Below are positions 23,324 to 36,700 of a DNA stretch of 64,000 nucleotides, one piece after another. The first letter of the stretch is position 1. The number at the start of each line of letters is the position of its first letter. A model generated the notes under the pieces. That model did no database searches and was not told the origin of the DNA. It worked only from the letters and a program-made list of their open reading frames with translations. Made by a program: the position numbers and the translations under genes. Where the stretch lies: the NCBI GenBank assembly GCA_030549175.1, contig JAUKUA010000001.1, positions 4,154,001 through 4,218,000 of the forward strand, written 5' to 3'. Origin of the DNA: Lasiosphaeris hirsuta. Lineage: Eukaryota > Ascomycota > Sordariomycetes > Sordariales > Lasiosphaeriaceae.

Positions 23324-26300
23324 GACTCGGGAGACGTTAATGAAGACACACCCCTACTCGCTTGAAGTTCCTTAACTTTTTGTCTCCGGGCCCATATCTC
23401 AACTAGATAGGTCTTGTATGGTCGCTGATTAAGGTATTATCCCTGTGACACCATTGACGTTGGAGCCATTCACGCTTGTCCTTGCCTTCCTTAGGCAACA
23501 ACAGAAATCCATTTTAATCTCGGCCCTGTCTTGGCATCCATACTGCCCTACACAATCGGAAGAAACCGTTCCACCCACAACCACAACCCTTGACATAGCC
23601 ATGCAAGAAGTCCAGTCATATGCTTTGAGATGCTAGATCGACGTTGGCATACAGTCACCCCCAAAAGCAGTCCAAATACGAAAATCAGCTGTGCGGATCT
23701 TGTGCTTCCCACGTCCGATCTAGGCAGGACAGGGTAGGCAAAACGCCCAACGGGAACGGAATGCCATTGATCAAGATTGACAAAACAGTCAGAACCTTTT
23801 TTCCCCTCCCACTGCCATGTACAACCTATGACAGGTTGTGGGGGGAAGGGAATAGAAGATAACCTTGGGAAAGACTGTGCCGCGCAGGGACCTCCAAGGC
23901 CAGCTTTCTTCAACAAGACAGAACCGACCAAACTGACTGACTGAGCCGCTGACACACGCACGCACGTACGCGTTGCACACGCAGAAGGAAAACCGCGGGT
24001 TTCCACATCAGGCATTCCCACATCAGGGAATGCAATTCTATGGCGGTGAAACAGCTTTGGGCTCACATCTGTGAACCACATCGGGCATCTAGGCATACCA
24101 CTTACCTATACTTTTCTCCTGTTCCGCCAGGAAGATGGACATTGGCCATGGGGGTAGGCGTGATTTCAGTTGCACGGGCTACGGCTACGGTTACGGGATA
24201 TCCCAATACCAAACACCCGCAACTCAAATCAACCCGGAAGATTGATGAAACCGACCACACTCAACGCCACTCTATAAATCGCCCATGCCATTTGAATCCG
24301 ACAAGGTGTCAACGGGGATGCCGAGATGTCTGGGCTAGGCATATTCCGCGCACAATCATGCCACACAACACATCCAGTACTGCCTCGTAGAGCTCTCCAT
24401 ATCTCTAGGAAGGTGGTACCTTGGAAACTAAACCGAAAGCGAAGGTTATACAAGATAAACTAAGGTGCGGCGGGCGATCGTTGGAAATCCTCTGGGGCCG
24501 CGGCGCGCCAGTTGACCCATCATTCGATGCTGCAGTCTCCGGCGGCACAGCCATAGGAGCCTTCCATTGAAATCGAATTGCAAGAAAACACCGTAAAATA
24601 GCCCTTGCTGTATGGACTCTTTTTGGAAGGGCATAGCGCAATATATTCGCGATTGCAGATGCCTACCTTAGGTAGTCTGTGCCATAATTCTGGCCCAGTC
24701 TGGGCGGCTCTGGGCAGCAGTCGCGACCTGATTGGGAGGGATGTGGCCGGCATCTTACAAGGGAAAATTGCCCTAGCAGAATTGCTCGCCCCTGCATCAG
24801 TACCACCTCATGGATCCCGGGTCGCAGGAGGGCTGGCCGGTGTGGCTGCAGAAGCCAGCACAAAAAGGGGCTAGCAGCAAGGTCTGGGTAACAATGAAAC
24901 GACGTTGGTGATGACTGCCAACATTTCACTTCCCTGCAAAGAGTCTCGCACTCGTAGCAGCAGTGGCAAGGCGCATTATTAAGCTTCGAAATCTGCCAAT
25001 CCTTCTAGGTTCCTCGCGTCGCTGGCACGGAGCCCCGAACCAAACTATCCGGGTTTGTTTTCCGCGAGTTAGTATATATCCCCGGAGCTCGGCCGAGGAC
25101 CGCCTCGTAAGGCCGGTGGCTGACAAGGAGCTGGCGCGCTTGCGGGTGTAGGCGCGGACGCGAGATGATGCGTGTGATGCATCGCGGCGTCGTGTTTCTA
25201 GCTGTTGACCAAGGGGCCGTAAAAGAAGTCAGCTCACACGCGCCACGCGCGCTGGTGCTTCTGTCTTCTGTATTCTCCGGCTGCGCATTGCATGTTTCAA
25301 CTCCATTTCGAGGCATCATGAAGCCTGCTGTGAACCGCAAGGGCTGACGACGCCAATCATTGATCATGCACAGTGTCTCTGCAAACCGCCAGAACCCGAA
25401 GATTGACCAAGCCGGCGTGGGCCGGCATACCGCCCAAGCGGGGTGGATAGCCGGGTTATCGCTTGTGTCATACATCCGTCTAGGGGCTGGGGATGGTCCG
25501 TCTGGGGCCGACACAAGCCCCGAATGATGTCTCATTCAGGCTAGTGGACAGGGGCCAAGCGGGTTGAAGCCCCACGATCCAAAGAAGACGTTGCAGTGAC
25601 AAACGGCCAGGGCCCGGCGCGCTGGTCTGGTACAGGGTGGTGGCGCTGTGTTGATCCTTTCGACACTATAACGCTGGTCCGGCTCCAGTGAAGCGGAGTC
25701 TCGGATCGCGTTTTGTGTAGAGCTTGACGTGTTCGTGAACCCAAGAACCCTTGATTTGGGAGACTATTTCTGGGGCGGCTGTGTTCCCGGCCGCACGACA
25801 ACAATCAAAGGAGATAGGACCCAACGCGCTCAGGCGTAATTAGCGCAATCTGGTGTGCAGAGCTATATGGCGGATGGGGTGAATTGGCTTGGAGTTGAAA
25901 CGTGACGTTAGAAAGGGCTTAGAAGCCGGATTTCAGTCAACAGCATTCTCTCGAACACCATTGGCTCTTCTCGAGTATCTCGGGGTGAGGCTCCCCGTGC
26001 GTGGATCTTGGCGGGTAAGGCGTTTTTTTCTAATTGCATTTCAGTCACGATTCTTTTGTTGTCCTTTTGCTCCATGACGAGTATGAAGTCCTTGTCGGAT
26101 GGCCCGGACAGTCCAATCCTTGCCTTGGCTTTGTTTGCCCATAGCGTCGATGGCTTTGACGGGAACGCGATCCAACATGGAAGTGCCAACGTCGAGAAGC
26201 CGTTGGACTGCAGACATGACTTATTCGTACCCAAGTGGAACGGAGAGGACTTACACTGCCAGCATCCCCCCACTCTGGACATTGTCCCCTGGAGCTGGGC

Positions 26301-27210
26301 GATGCAAAGATGAGACCACAGAAATTTACCGTCGGAACTTTTCCATCCCCTTTGATTTCCCCCATCTCCCTAGTAACTTCGTCGGCGGGGAAGGAGAAAT
26401 GCAGCGGTGGAGGGTTGGTGGCTGCCGAGCCCCCTAGACCTGGTTCTCGGAGACTTGAGGGCGACATTTCATCGCTGGCGACTTCTTTCGCTCTCTATAG
26501 CTGCACAGCCCATGGCAATGCGACAGCCTGCGAGGATGGGTTCCTCGTCGATTTTGGCCGCGGTGGGCCTGGCAACACAAGGGGAAGAGAAAATTGGCTA
26601 GTAGAGGCCGAGTGCAGGAGGATTCCTGTGCTGTCGTCCTGCACCGCGTCAGTGTCTACTGTGAACCCTGCGAGCAAAGCAGCCAGGGTGGGAGCGAAGG
26701 TAAGAGACGCAACACACATCGCACTCTCATCACAGGGGCGGAACTGGCGGAGCAAAAAAGCGCAGCCCGGCAAACAGGTCGGATTTGTCACGGATCATGG
26801 CGGGGGGGAGGCTTTGTGGCCTGCTCGCCATGGCTTGGAGGAGTTGCCGCCGCCGTGTTTGACCGCCCTTACGTCGTTGGTTGTTTCCGCGTCAGTCTCT
26901 CTTTTAGCGCCTGCGCGTACGCACAACGGCGGTCGTCGTCGCCAATGGTGGCCGCAGATGCGACCTGCACGCCGTGATCGGGTATTTCCTGGGATGGTGG
27001 AAGCGGCGGGCGTTCGGTTTGCTATCGTCCGCAGAGGGGTGAGTTTTGCGAGACCTATCGACTAACAGCACTCACACACCACGCCTGATTTGGCTCTAGA
27101 TGACGCCTTTTGGTACCCACGAGCCCTGCCAGAAGCAGGAAACAAGCCATCATCACTGTCCCAGTGCTAAGGTTGTGCAGTATCTAAGATGGGGAGGGGA
27201 GACTCTGGGT

Positions 27211-27240
27211 GGCCGGGGGGCCGGGGGGCCGGGGGGCCGG
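27211..27240 (+). repeat. GGCCGGGG minisatellite
   Basis: An 8-bp GGCCGGGG unit is repeated almost four times, giving four G runs of four or more. It is a candidate G-quadruplex former. Confidence 0.9.
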
Positions 27241-28487
27241 TGCGAATATGCCAGTAGGTGGTGATCAAGGCGTGTGTTGTCTGTCCGCGAGTATTTGGAA
27301 TAGGGACGCGAACCTCGAGAGTGGGCGCCCGGGCACCTGGATCAATAACTCAAGAGTTCCCAAAATCTAATCCATCGTCCCGCTGTTTCGGAATCGCCCC
27401 TCCTAATCCCCCATCACACACACGCGCACACTTGAACCATACCTTAGTCCGTGCCTTCGCTCCTCCCCCTAGTGTAGGCCGGGAGGTAAGGTGGATTGGA
27501 TAGAGCACCTGCTCGTGGTCGTAGCTCGCCGGGAAGGAGCAAAGCGCGGGGTGCTCTCTGGGTCGGCAAACAGGAGCAGACGCGCGGGAAGGGCCCCGTA
27601 CAGTGAATCCTTCCAAGCTGGACGATGCCAGAACGGGCAAGGGCACGTTGCAACACGTATTGAGCAGGAGGTGAGTGTCGCTGCCGGTTTGCTGCCAACG
27701 ATGGTGACGACGGAACATGGTCCCAAAGCCAACTGGGAAAGCGTAAACACGCAAAATCTCCGCTGATATGCAGATAGCCATCGAGATTGCTGAAATAGAC
27801 GGATCCAACTGCGCGGAGTGACTCAGACCCGGCCCAACTACTCCTATTCAAAGGCATGCTCCCGTATTCTCGTTATCCATGTTCACGACTCCACACAGCC
27901 CCCGTAAAGTAGGCTAGGCAGGCGGTGGTCTCAACACTGTGGTAATGCTGGTACTGTAGATAGTTTGCGTAATGTGATGTCAATGCTTTCCAAAGAATGG
28001 AAGGGGTATACTGTATGGAAGTAACGTATTCACAAAGTTGCCAATGTCAGGATGCAATAAATGCCAGCCATGACAATAGATCCCATCCCCTCCTTTACCC
28101 TCCCGTCTCGCCCACCAGTCCAATCATGACGCTCGTGACCAATAAATAACAAAACAACCCAAGCAGATTTCGCCCATGTGTATACCCTCCGCCCCGAATG
28201 TGACACCAACACTTGGTTAGTCGCCTCGCTTCTAGCAGACCCCAAAGGAGATAGTAACCCAAATACCCAACCAAGCCAGATGGCCTTGAGACGTCCACCA
28301 TCCCCCATGCCTAGGAATTTTGTACACCATACCTCCCCCCCAGAGACGGTCAAAACCGAATATGAAGTTCCTCAGAAGGTTGAAAATGCGCCGATGGAAA
28401 AGCAGCAACACCGTAAATAGCACCCGTAAACCGCCCCGAGTCTGCCCGCATTCGTCTCCCATAAACTCGCCCTTCCTGACTCTTCCC

Positions 28488-29986
28488 CTAGTTGCCCTTC
28501 TTCTGCTTGCACTTGTCGTGTAATAGGTGGCCGTTCCTTGCCGTGGTCCGCGTGAACTCGGCTCCGCAGTTAGGACACGTCGCTTTCGCCGCCTGGCCGG
28601 ACTTTTCGCGTTGGTGCCGTAGAAGGTTGCTGAAGGTCGAGAACTGGCGGCCGTTGCATCCGTGCTCCCAGCACTGCGGCTTCGGCTTCGGCGTCACCAC
28701 CCTAACCTGACCATTCGGATCGTGCGGCCCGGGTCCCATCACAGAAGGAACCTGGTACATTCCAAGGTTCGGGTCCGATACCATTTGTCTTCTGCAAAGC
28801 CAATGTTAGAATCTTGCCACGCAGCGAGGCACAAGTCTCGTGACCAAAACATACCCATAGTGCGGCGACATATTTGAAGGCGTCGCCGACGGATAGCCGT
28901 ACTCGTTCATGTACGATGGGGGTGGGTAATGACTAGGAAACATGTTCGCCTGGCCGTGGTCCGGAATAGGAGAAGAAAACGATGGCAGATACTGTGTTGT
29001 CGGTGGCTCGGCCAGGAGTGAGATTTGAGATGGGGCGGTCGTGTAGATGGGCATGCTCGACGCGCCAGTTGACAGATCGGCTAAAGTAGCAGGTGGTGAG
29101 TAGACAGACGAAGAGCCACTGCCTGTTCTTCGGCCGCGAACGTGCATCTTGGAGTTGTGCCGCGCCTGGTCGCGTTGCCTCTTGAGTTCTCGCTGCTCTG
29201 GCGTGAGCGAACTCCTAGGGGGGCTCGCTGTGACTGATCTTGACCCGCTGGGAGGCGTGAGGCTGGCTTCGGATCCGTAATGGCCAAGGTCGGGCCCTAA
29301 AAGACCATTTCCTTGTTCTACTACTGCCCAGTGTGAGTGAATGCCTGGGCATGCGCCCACTCGCGCATGATCGAGGGAGGTGGAAATGCTTACCTGGCCA
29401 GGTAAAGGAAGATCTCGACCCCATGCCAAATCCCTGATCGTATGGGAGGGCAACGGCGCTATGTTCCTGGTCAGTACAACTGCACGCCGGGAAGGCATGC
29501 CCGTGATGGGAGGAGAGCCTACCTCATGGTTCCGGATTCTATCGATGCGAGTGGAGGTGATGATACCGGCGTTTCCTGCTCTTCTGGTGCAGGTTCTACG
29601 CGGAGCAACGGCGTGCCTCTAGGTTGAGATCTCTCGGGTTCGAACCACTCGGCATCCAAGACACCTTCGGAGGGAAGCTGGTAAGATGAGGAGTGCCGGT
29701 GTTGGGCTTGATGTTGGGGTTGGGGAGAGAGTTGGCTGGCCAAGTAAGAACTTGAGGGGTGGGGTAGGCTTGGGTTAATATAGGGCGGCGATGCTAGTGC
29801 CCGTGAGCTGAGTGGTCTGCTGGTGTAGGATGCGGTCTCAAAGGATGGCGTGGCTGCTGGTGAAGTCTCGGCGAGCTGTAATGTCTGAAACAAAGCCTGT
29901 GTTGTCGACACGCCGCTGCCAGTTCTCGACCTGGGGTTGTGTGAGTAAGTCTCGTCGTAGCTATGATCTGGGTATGATGGGTCCAT
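28488..29986 (-). CDS. fungal C2H2/C2HC-type zinc-finger regulator
   Basis: Four minus-strand exons (29986-29523, 29458-29394, 29323-28855, 28791-28488) encode 433 aa. Introns are 64, 70 and 63 nt with GT-AG ends, and frame is continuous. An in-frame ATG 17 codons upstream (30037) could extend it; 29986 was chosen because its context (TCGACGATGG) looks better. The N-terminal two-thirds is Ser/Pro/Tyr-rich and disordered. It contains a basic helix-like [17 protein letters not shown]. The C-terminus has two zinc motifs: Cys373-x4-Cys378 with His392 and no clear second His, and Cys405-x2-Cys408-x12-His421-x2-His424-x2-Cys427. A very basic tail follows. It is probably a nuclear DNA-binding regulator. 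I recall related proteins as conserved across filamentous ascomycetes but cannot name one safely. A 16.7-kb desert lies upstream, and its third exon starts at a triple acceptor. Confidence 0.82.
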
Positions 29987-30687
29987 CGTCGAGAAAGACG
30001 AGATAGGAGGACGAGTGAGAGACACTGAGCAGCACATACGTAGTCTGTGCGGGATGAACTGGTGAAGCTGGCTTTGCGGTACGAGCAGCCAAGATCACAA
30101 GATCACGACGAGCGAGCTGGAACACCGGTTGGCCTTATAGGAAGTGGAGTAGGAGGTCGGCGATGGAGCTTGAACCGTGAAGACGAACAGGTAACAAGAT
30201 TTTGAGAAGACAGTGATCTATCTTTGGGTAAGCTTGAATTTCGAGATTCTCCCTCAGCCTCAACAAGGTCTAGAGCAAAAGCCGGGAGGAGCCAGGCATT
30301 TAAGTGTGCAGCGGCGGTACATCCATCCCCACAGTGCCTTGGAGAGCCTTGGTACCGCGGTGCATGACGAGGGTGAGGAAGACTGACTGGCACAGACGGC
30401 GAGGGTCACGTAGCTGCAGTGTAAGAGGGGATTAGAGTGTGAATGGGCAGGCAAGGTACATGCATCTAAGTGGGCAGGAGTCTTGACCTGCCAGAGAAGG
30501 GCCGGGACAGGGTACTGGGGGAGACTGACTGGGGACGGGGACCGGATGGGAGGGGGGGGAGAGGAAGGGGGGGCCAGAGGGGTGAATCCAGGATACATAG
30601 GTACATAAATACATGCAGAGCAAGAGACGCGACCCTACCCTAGGAGTGGGGAGGCTAGGTTCCCTGCAACGGCCTTACCGGGGACGA

Positions 30688-30708
30688 GGGGGGGGGGGGG
30701 GGGGGGGG
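30688..30708 (+). repeat. poly(G) tract, 21 nt
   Basis: An uninterrupted run of 21 G about 0.7 kb upstream of the regulator start. In the gene-sense orientation it is poly(C). Confidence 0.9.
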
Positions 30709-33700
30709 CTTTGAAAAGGGTACCTGCCTGCAAGTACCATCCATACCCTACACAAGCCAGACGCGGCTGGTACGTACTGGCCTCTTCTCTCCCCAGCCAG
30801 GCCAGTTGGCGGCGAACTGGCCTGGCCGCTCCCTCAGACGCCAACGGGCGTGAAGCTCAACAGCGGCCGGGCCTGGGGCATTGGCCTCGCGTTTAAGCAG
30901 GAGGATGTTGTATAGAGAGAGAGCCAAATGGAGAGTGTGGCGCGGAGCGAAGCGGCCATCGCTTGCCTAGGCTCCAGCATTTCTCTGTTCTCTCGCTAGG
31001 TGTCAGGGTGTTGGGTATGGTGCTGTGCCGCGCTGTGCTGCGAAGCGACTGGACTTGATGTGCCGTTGCCAGACTACAGAGTACCCAAGACGCGGGTCAA
31101 CAAGGTCGTGGCAGAATCGAAGCTCAGTAGAAAGTCAACTCATCCGTGTCCGTGTCCGTGTCCGCCCTTCGCAATTCATGGCAGACAGCAAGCACCGCAG
31201 GCACCGCGGGCACGGCGAGCACATCAAGACGACACACGCCAGCAACGCCACACCTCCTGGTCATCTGCCGCTCTCGTTTTCTGCCATAGCTCTGCCACAG
31301 CTTGCTGCCAAAACCTGGCGCGAGCCGTCACGACAAGTCGCCGGCAGGTCTACGCGGCTAAGGAGCAGCAAGTGGTATGCGAATACTCGTACATCGTACG
31401 CTATTCTGTAGCTGCCGGTCAGAAAGGAGCCCAGAACAGGACAGGGCAGAACTGGGAAGGTCTAAACGGGATACAAGGCGCCCAGTCGAGATAACTGCAG
31501 GGGAGCGGCCAATTTTGGTACTTTATGGGGACCCAGTGGCGCACAGCGCAGCCATCCAGGGACGACTCCTTCTTTGACTGGGCGGATGGGAGACGGTGGA
31601 AGGGGAACGTGAGCGAAGCCGTCTGATGCATGTCCCGGGGCAAGATCAGGTAACGAGGCAGGAATCACACGGCAGCAGGGGCGGCGAATGAGGCAGTAGA
31701 CGAGACAGGGCAGACAGGTGAAGAGGCGTCATTCGCCATCCATTGAGAATTGGAGAAGAGCCAGGGTAAGGGCAGAGGAGGTACGAGGTATGTTGGTGGT
31801 GTTGAACGACGTCCCATCTCCACCGTGCCATCCAAGCCGCTCGATGACTCGATGCTGGACAGCGGCCCAGAACTGCGGTCTGTTCTCTGTTCTGCGTTGA
31901 AAGGACGAAAGGCGCCTAAGGCGGGCAGGGACGGCAGAGACATAGGCATGGGGCTTGGGGGGGAAACGGAAAACAGAAACTAGCGGAAGGGGACAAACCA
32001 GAGTGACTTTTTCTCCTCGCTTTGATTGTGGCAGAGGGCCTGCGGCAGAGCAAGAGATGAAGCAGCCAGATTGACGAGGTCGAAGGATCCTGACCCCTGT
32101 CATCAGCGAGGTGCACACTCTCTGTTCAATTCGATACCTGCCTTATCACGCTACGGTACAATAATACCTGTGCGCCAACGACGGGATGGGCGCGACAGCA
32201 GGCGAATACGGTAGGGCGACAAGTCGACACCGACGACCAGCAGCTGGCCCCAACCTAATCCACCTACAACCCACAATCCACAACACTCCTCTGCAAATAG
32301 ACTTGGGATTGGATCGAGGGTGGTTGATAAACGAGGTTCGCGCGTGCGTCTCTGCGCCTGTCCCGCCAGTCTCGTCAGTCCGGCGCCCAGGGGGCACTGT
32401 AGGCGCAGTTCCCTGTGCAGCCAGGCCGCCGCTTTGGCGAGGCTCTCCTGCTGGGCGTTTTTTGGCACCTTTGATTGACTGAGCTCCAAAACCTGAAGCG
32501 ACCCAACCCGAGCTCGCGTGCAACCCTACGAAAACGTGACGCTGCAGACAGGCGCTGCTTCGCGGTTGCTGTTTGATCCAACGTTGCTGCTGCTGCCGCC
32601 GCTTGTCAACACCTGGCAGAGTGCGGCTCGCAAGCGTGACCAGAAATGCCAGGAAGGGAGGGATGGAGGGAAGTGACGCCCAACTTGCTGCCGTGCTACC
32701 GTGCTGTTTCAGCCATCGTTCTCGAAGCCAAGGCCCAGCGCGCGCGAGACACACTCAACAGCCGCCTCTCACGACGTTGGACAGCCGAAAGACCTCTGAA
32801 CTGCGAATGCAGGGAACTTCTTCCACCTGCGCTACTGGCGGGAAGGTCTCACCTCCACACTTGCTGTCTACTGCAGTTGCGGGCCTGCACTAAGCGCTGG
32901 ATCCTAGGTGGGAGCATTAGGTAAGGGTTGAAAGACCCGCTACATTCGACCGCGAGAAGACTTGGTAGCCCAAATCGCCCTTTTGTTTCTGCGTTTCAGC
33001 TTCCGCGACTCTGTGATGTCTGGGCCTCCGGGTCACTAGGAGCAACTTGCGGACAGCAGGCACAGGAAGCTCGAGCCGCTGACGCGCTTCGGCGCGCCGG
33101 ACACTGACCATCTCATTTGGGGCAGGTCTCTCGGTCCCTCGCTGCTGGCTAACGCCAACCCCGATGGACGCTCAACGGCACAATCGAGATTCCCGCGCTT
33201 CTTTTTGGACTGGCGCGATGGGGTGCGAGTTGGGTGCGCGTTAGCATGCTCGTCCTAAGACGGACACCGGCCTTTGGCCCGTGGGCGAGATTACCGACTG
33301 GTTTGGGGACCGAGTACCGCCCTAGGAATGTGCTGCCGCCGGTTCCGTCAAATCAGGACGCCCAAACATTGCATTGCCGAACGAGCCTGAGGGCTTTGTC
33401 CCAGGCCACCCAGTCCACCACTCCGCCAGCACCCCATCGAGATCCGCAGACAGCGACCCGGCCCCGGGCTCCATATGGGCATTGGTAAAGAGGTCAATAA
33501 CCCCACTGATCTCCGAAACGGCCCCAGCACGGCAGCAAAACGGCAAAAGGACGAGGGTCTTGGACTCTTGAAGAACAGCTCGCGGGCATCTTGCGGGGTG
33601 GCCATCTTCCGGGCTTTCGTCCGGCCGTTTGATACACCGTCGCTGGCATTCCCCTGGCGTTCCCTACCTGCCCGAAACGAAAACATATCTCGCGCCCGCG

Positions 33701-36700
33701 TTTTCGACTGTCCCGGAGCGAGCCGTCAAAGCGCGACAAACGGTTTTTTTTTTTTGGTCCCAGCTCGCCCCTGACTGACGACATGAACGAATACTAAAGA
33801 TCCAATCACGGGGGAAAATGGGAACCTTTGCCGTAGCGCGGGCGCTTGCTAGACTTGGTGGAGGATTGCGCCAAGGCCGGGCCCAAGAAACGTTGCCGCA
33901 CTTTTGTGTACAAGGTCTACCTAGTATTGGGCACGCTCGCCGCTCACCCCCACCATCGGCCAACAGCTGCTACACTAGTTTTCAAAAGTACTCTTCGACC
34001 GTCACTGCCAGTATGTCTCGCGACGCCAGACTTGGCGCGGTGGTGTCATGGGAAGGAAGACTTGTTTTGAGAGCTAGACGGAGCAATATCCACCTCTATC
34101 TTCTCTCATAATCCATACTCCGTGCGGCGCGTCATTCGTATCGACCAGAAGTACGGAGTATCTATGATACCTATGATGGCGGACAGCACAAAAGAAATGC
34201 GACAAAAAGGGGACTACCAACTCTACTTGTCTCATGCGAACTGAGTCAGGGTAACCCTAGCAGAGACAAGCACATGACGCCCAGAGAGCTATTGTTGACG
34301 GCCACTAGTACCGAGTTGAGCCCAACTAAATTGCTGCACACACTCACTGCATGAAGACTGCGGCTTCTTCCAGTTAGTCGCTCACATGTGGCAGCTCGGC
34401 TGCGCTTGCGTCGCGGCTGATCTCCCTAGCGGATGGCGAGCACTGCAAACCTCGCGCCTCCACTACCTCCCTTCACCACAGGCTCACCTTGTCGAGCCGG
34501 ACTTGCCAGGGACTGAGAACAGCAGGCTAGCAGGGTAGGGAGGCGCGCCACAAACAACCTGGCGCAACAAATGCAATAACTGAAGGGGCAGATGGAGGGG
34601 GGCTATCATTTTCCTTGTCTGGCTGACAGCATCGCCCGTCCAATTCGGATACTGCGGGGTTTTCTGGAGAAAGCATTTCACGGCGGCGGACTCTATTGTT
34701 GTCAACATCCATTTTTGGCCCAGTTTGGGCCGAATTCGAATGATGGCTCGAAATGCTCCCCCATCGACCACCCGAGTTCGTTGCCCCTCAGCGAACCCTG
34801 GTGATAGCCCGCGCTGCTTTCGTCTTGGCATTCGGACGATGAGCGTGCCTCAGCCCACAATGCACCCCTCAGTCCCCTCACACTGTCCCCTCTGTGGGTC
34901 GGGCGCAGGGACCACCCTAGCATTCCCGAGGTTTTAGCTCTGTTTTATTCTGCTGCCTGAAGGCAATCTCGAGAAAAGTACCTGAGCCATCAGAACAGCC
35001 CCGTCTGGGCCATCGACACCCAGCCCCCCAAATATTGGGGATCGATCTCGAAATCGCACTTGCACCTGCACTTGCACTTTCGCACAGTAGCTCCGCTCAG
35101 CTGACGATGGACGGACAAGTAAGAACTCAATTTTCACTGTCCCCAGCGCGGCTATGGTGATGGCAGTGGCCTCGAGTCTCAAGCCGATAGCCTTGAACGC
35201 TAAACGCCAACCTCAAACCCGTGCCGTTGACCAGCCTTGGAGATACCAGTCTTGGAGATGTCGGGCAACTGCCATCGCCAGGTCCCCATGAAAAACCTCG
35301 AGCGTACACAGGACTGCAATGCAAAGCACCTGTGTGGGACGGTTTTGTGTGCGCTATTAACCTCTCTGTCGCAGACAGCGGAGCGCAAACGCGTCAAACC
35401 CAGTCGCCGTCCCATCTTATTACACTATCAAGACTAGCAAGCCTCGCTGGCCGTGTGAGGTGGCAGACCAGGCTGCAGACTGGCGGCTAGCGGCTCCAAT
35501 GACAGCCTCTGCTGCGTGTCTCTCCTCCCAGTGCGGCTGCATCACATTCGTCTAGGCGCTGGCCACCCCATGCTCCCTGCATAGTGCCGGGACTCTCCTT
35601 CCCCAATGTACGAATCAAGCGCACCTGTTACCGAGGATTTGGGATCTGGTATGCGGAGTGGCCAGCCCTAAAGAGGACAATGACGTCCGGGGGCGTTCAA
35701 GGGACATCAATCATCAACTTCATCCCTTGTTTTGATCGCTTTGAGCCTCCTGAAATTCTTATCGTGGCTTGCAGCACTCGAATGCCCCAGATGGCGAGAC
35801 AAAGCACCCAGGCCAACACCGGCACCAACAGTAGCCAAGTGCGCTCGGGCAGGGATCTGGCTCCTTCCGACGGACCCGTTGCCAAGGTTAAAGACTTTGG
35901 TGTGGGGGCCAAAGTGGCTTGCCAGCCAAGCAGACCAGGCCGCGGGAGGGTGGGGTCTCTGATTGCTCCGATTGGGCACCGACCTTTCCAAGCTCTTCCA
36001 GGTGAACTCCGAGGTGCTGGCAGTGATCGGACTCTGGACACCCGGAACCCAGCCTGTTGGACTAGGAGGACCGACCAGTTGGGCCCGACGTCTCCAGGAA
36101 ATCCCTTCTAAGCAACGCGAACTCGGCTCAATAATAGCCTTCTGGAAAGCAGTTAGGTCTTCGCCCAGCGGCCATAGTATTGCCCCCAGCGAAGGGAATA
36201 TCTAGCAAAACAGGCATCAGCAGGGGCGGTCGGAACCTCGAACCCGCTATTCACCGGGTGTGGGGTCGCTGCCGTGCGCCCACAGCAAGCGCAGACGGCG
36301 GTTTTTTTGTTCACCTTGAACCAGTCGGTATTCTGCGACCCCAAGACTGCGAAATTCGACCTCGGGACTTTGAGTAGACGGACAATACCACTCGGTATTG
36401 CATTCACTATCGAGCCTCAACAACGGCCAGCCCATCCGACCCTTATTGACTTCCGGGGCCCTGCATACGCTCTCGCGACCGGCTCAATCTTGTCAATTGC
36501 TGTCACTCTCACGCTCGGGGAACACAAGCCAATATGCACTTGACAGACAGCCATGTGCGGTCAAAGACAAGTATCGCCGGCTCAACTACAGAAAGCCGCG
36601 TGGGTCTTTTCCCGAACCAGGCATCGCCGCATTTGGGTTGCATAACCAACTAGAAATAAGACGAGTACTCACATCAATATACATTATCTTTTAGGGTTAT

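Larger units (their letters stand above)
18983..28487. other. 9.5-kb gene desert between apc2 and the C2H2-like regulator
   Basis: It begins with the apc2 promoter and 5' leader and ends with the 3' region of the regulator gene. Apart from a weak 58-codon ORF at 21166-21342, a (CA)n tract, a GC-rich block followed by an A-rich tail near 23.2 kb and a GGCCGGGG minisatellite, nothing could be assigned. Open frames such as 26235-27065 (+) do not look like proteins. Confidence 0.5.

Noticed and set aside
26235..27065. 276-codon plus-strand open frame in the desert
   Set aside because: The composition looks like translated GC-rich noncoding DNA; no motif and no plausible intron context were seen.
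27491..27545. tRNA-like string resembling a D-arm and GAGCACCTGCTC stem
   Set aside because: No matching T-loop consensus follows at the right distance, and no acceptor stem pairs.
29986..30037. Alternative start of the zinc-finger regulator 17 codons upstream
   Set aside because: It is in frame and possible, but the added residues are Cys/Ser-rich and the context of the downstream ATG is better; kept only as a note.
32146..32754. 202-codon minus-strand frame
   Set aside because: Arg/Pro/Gln-skewed translation with no motif; probably chance in GC-rich DNA.
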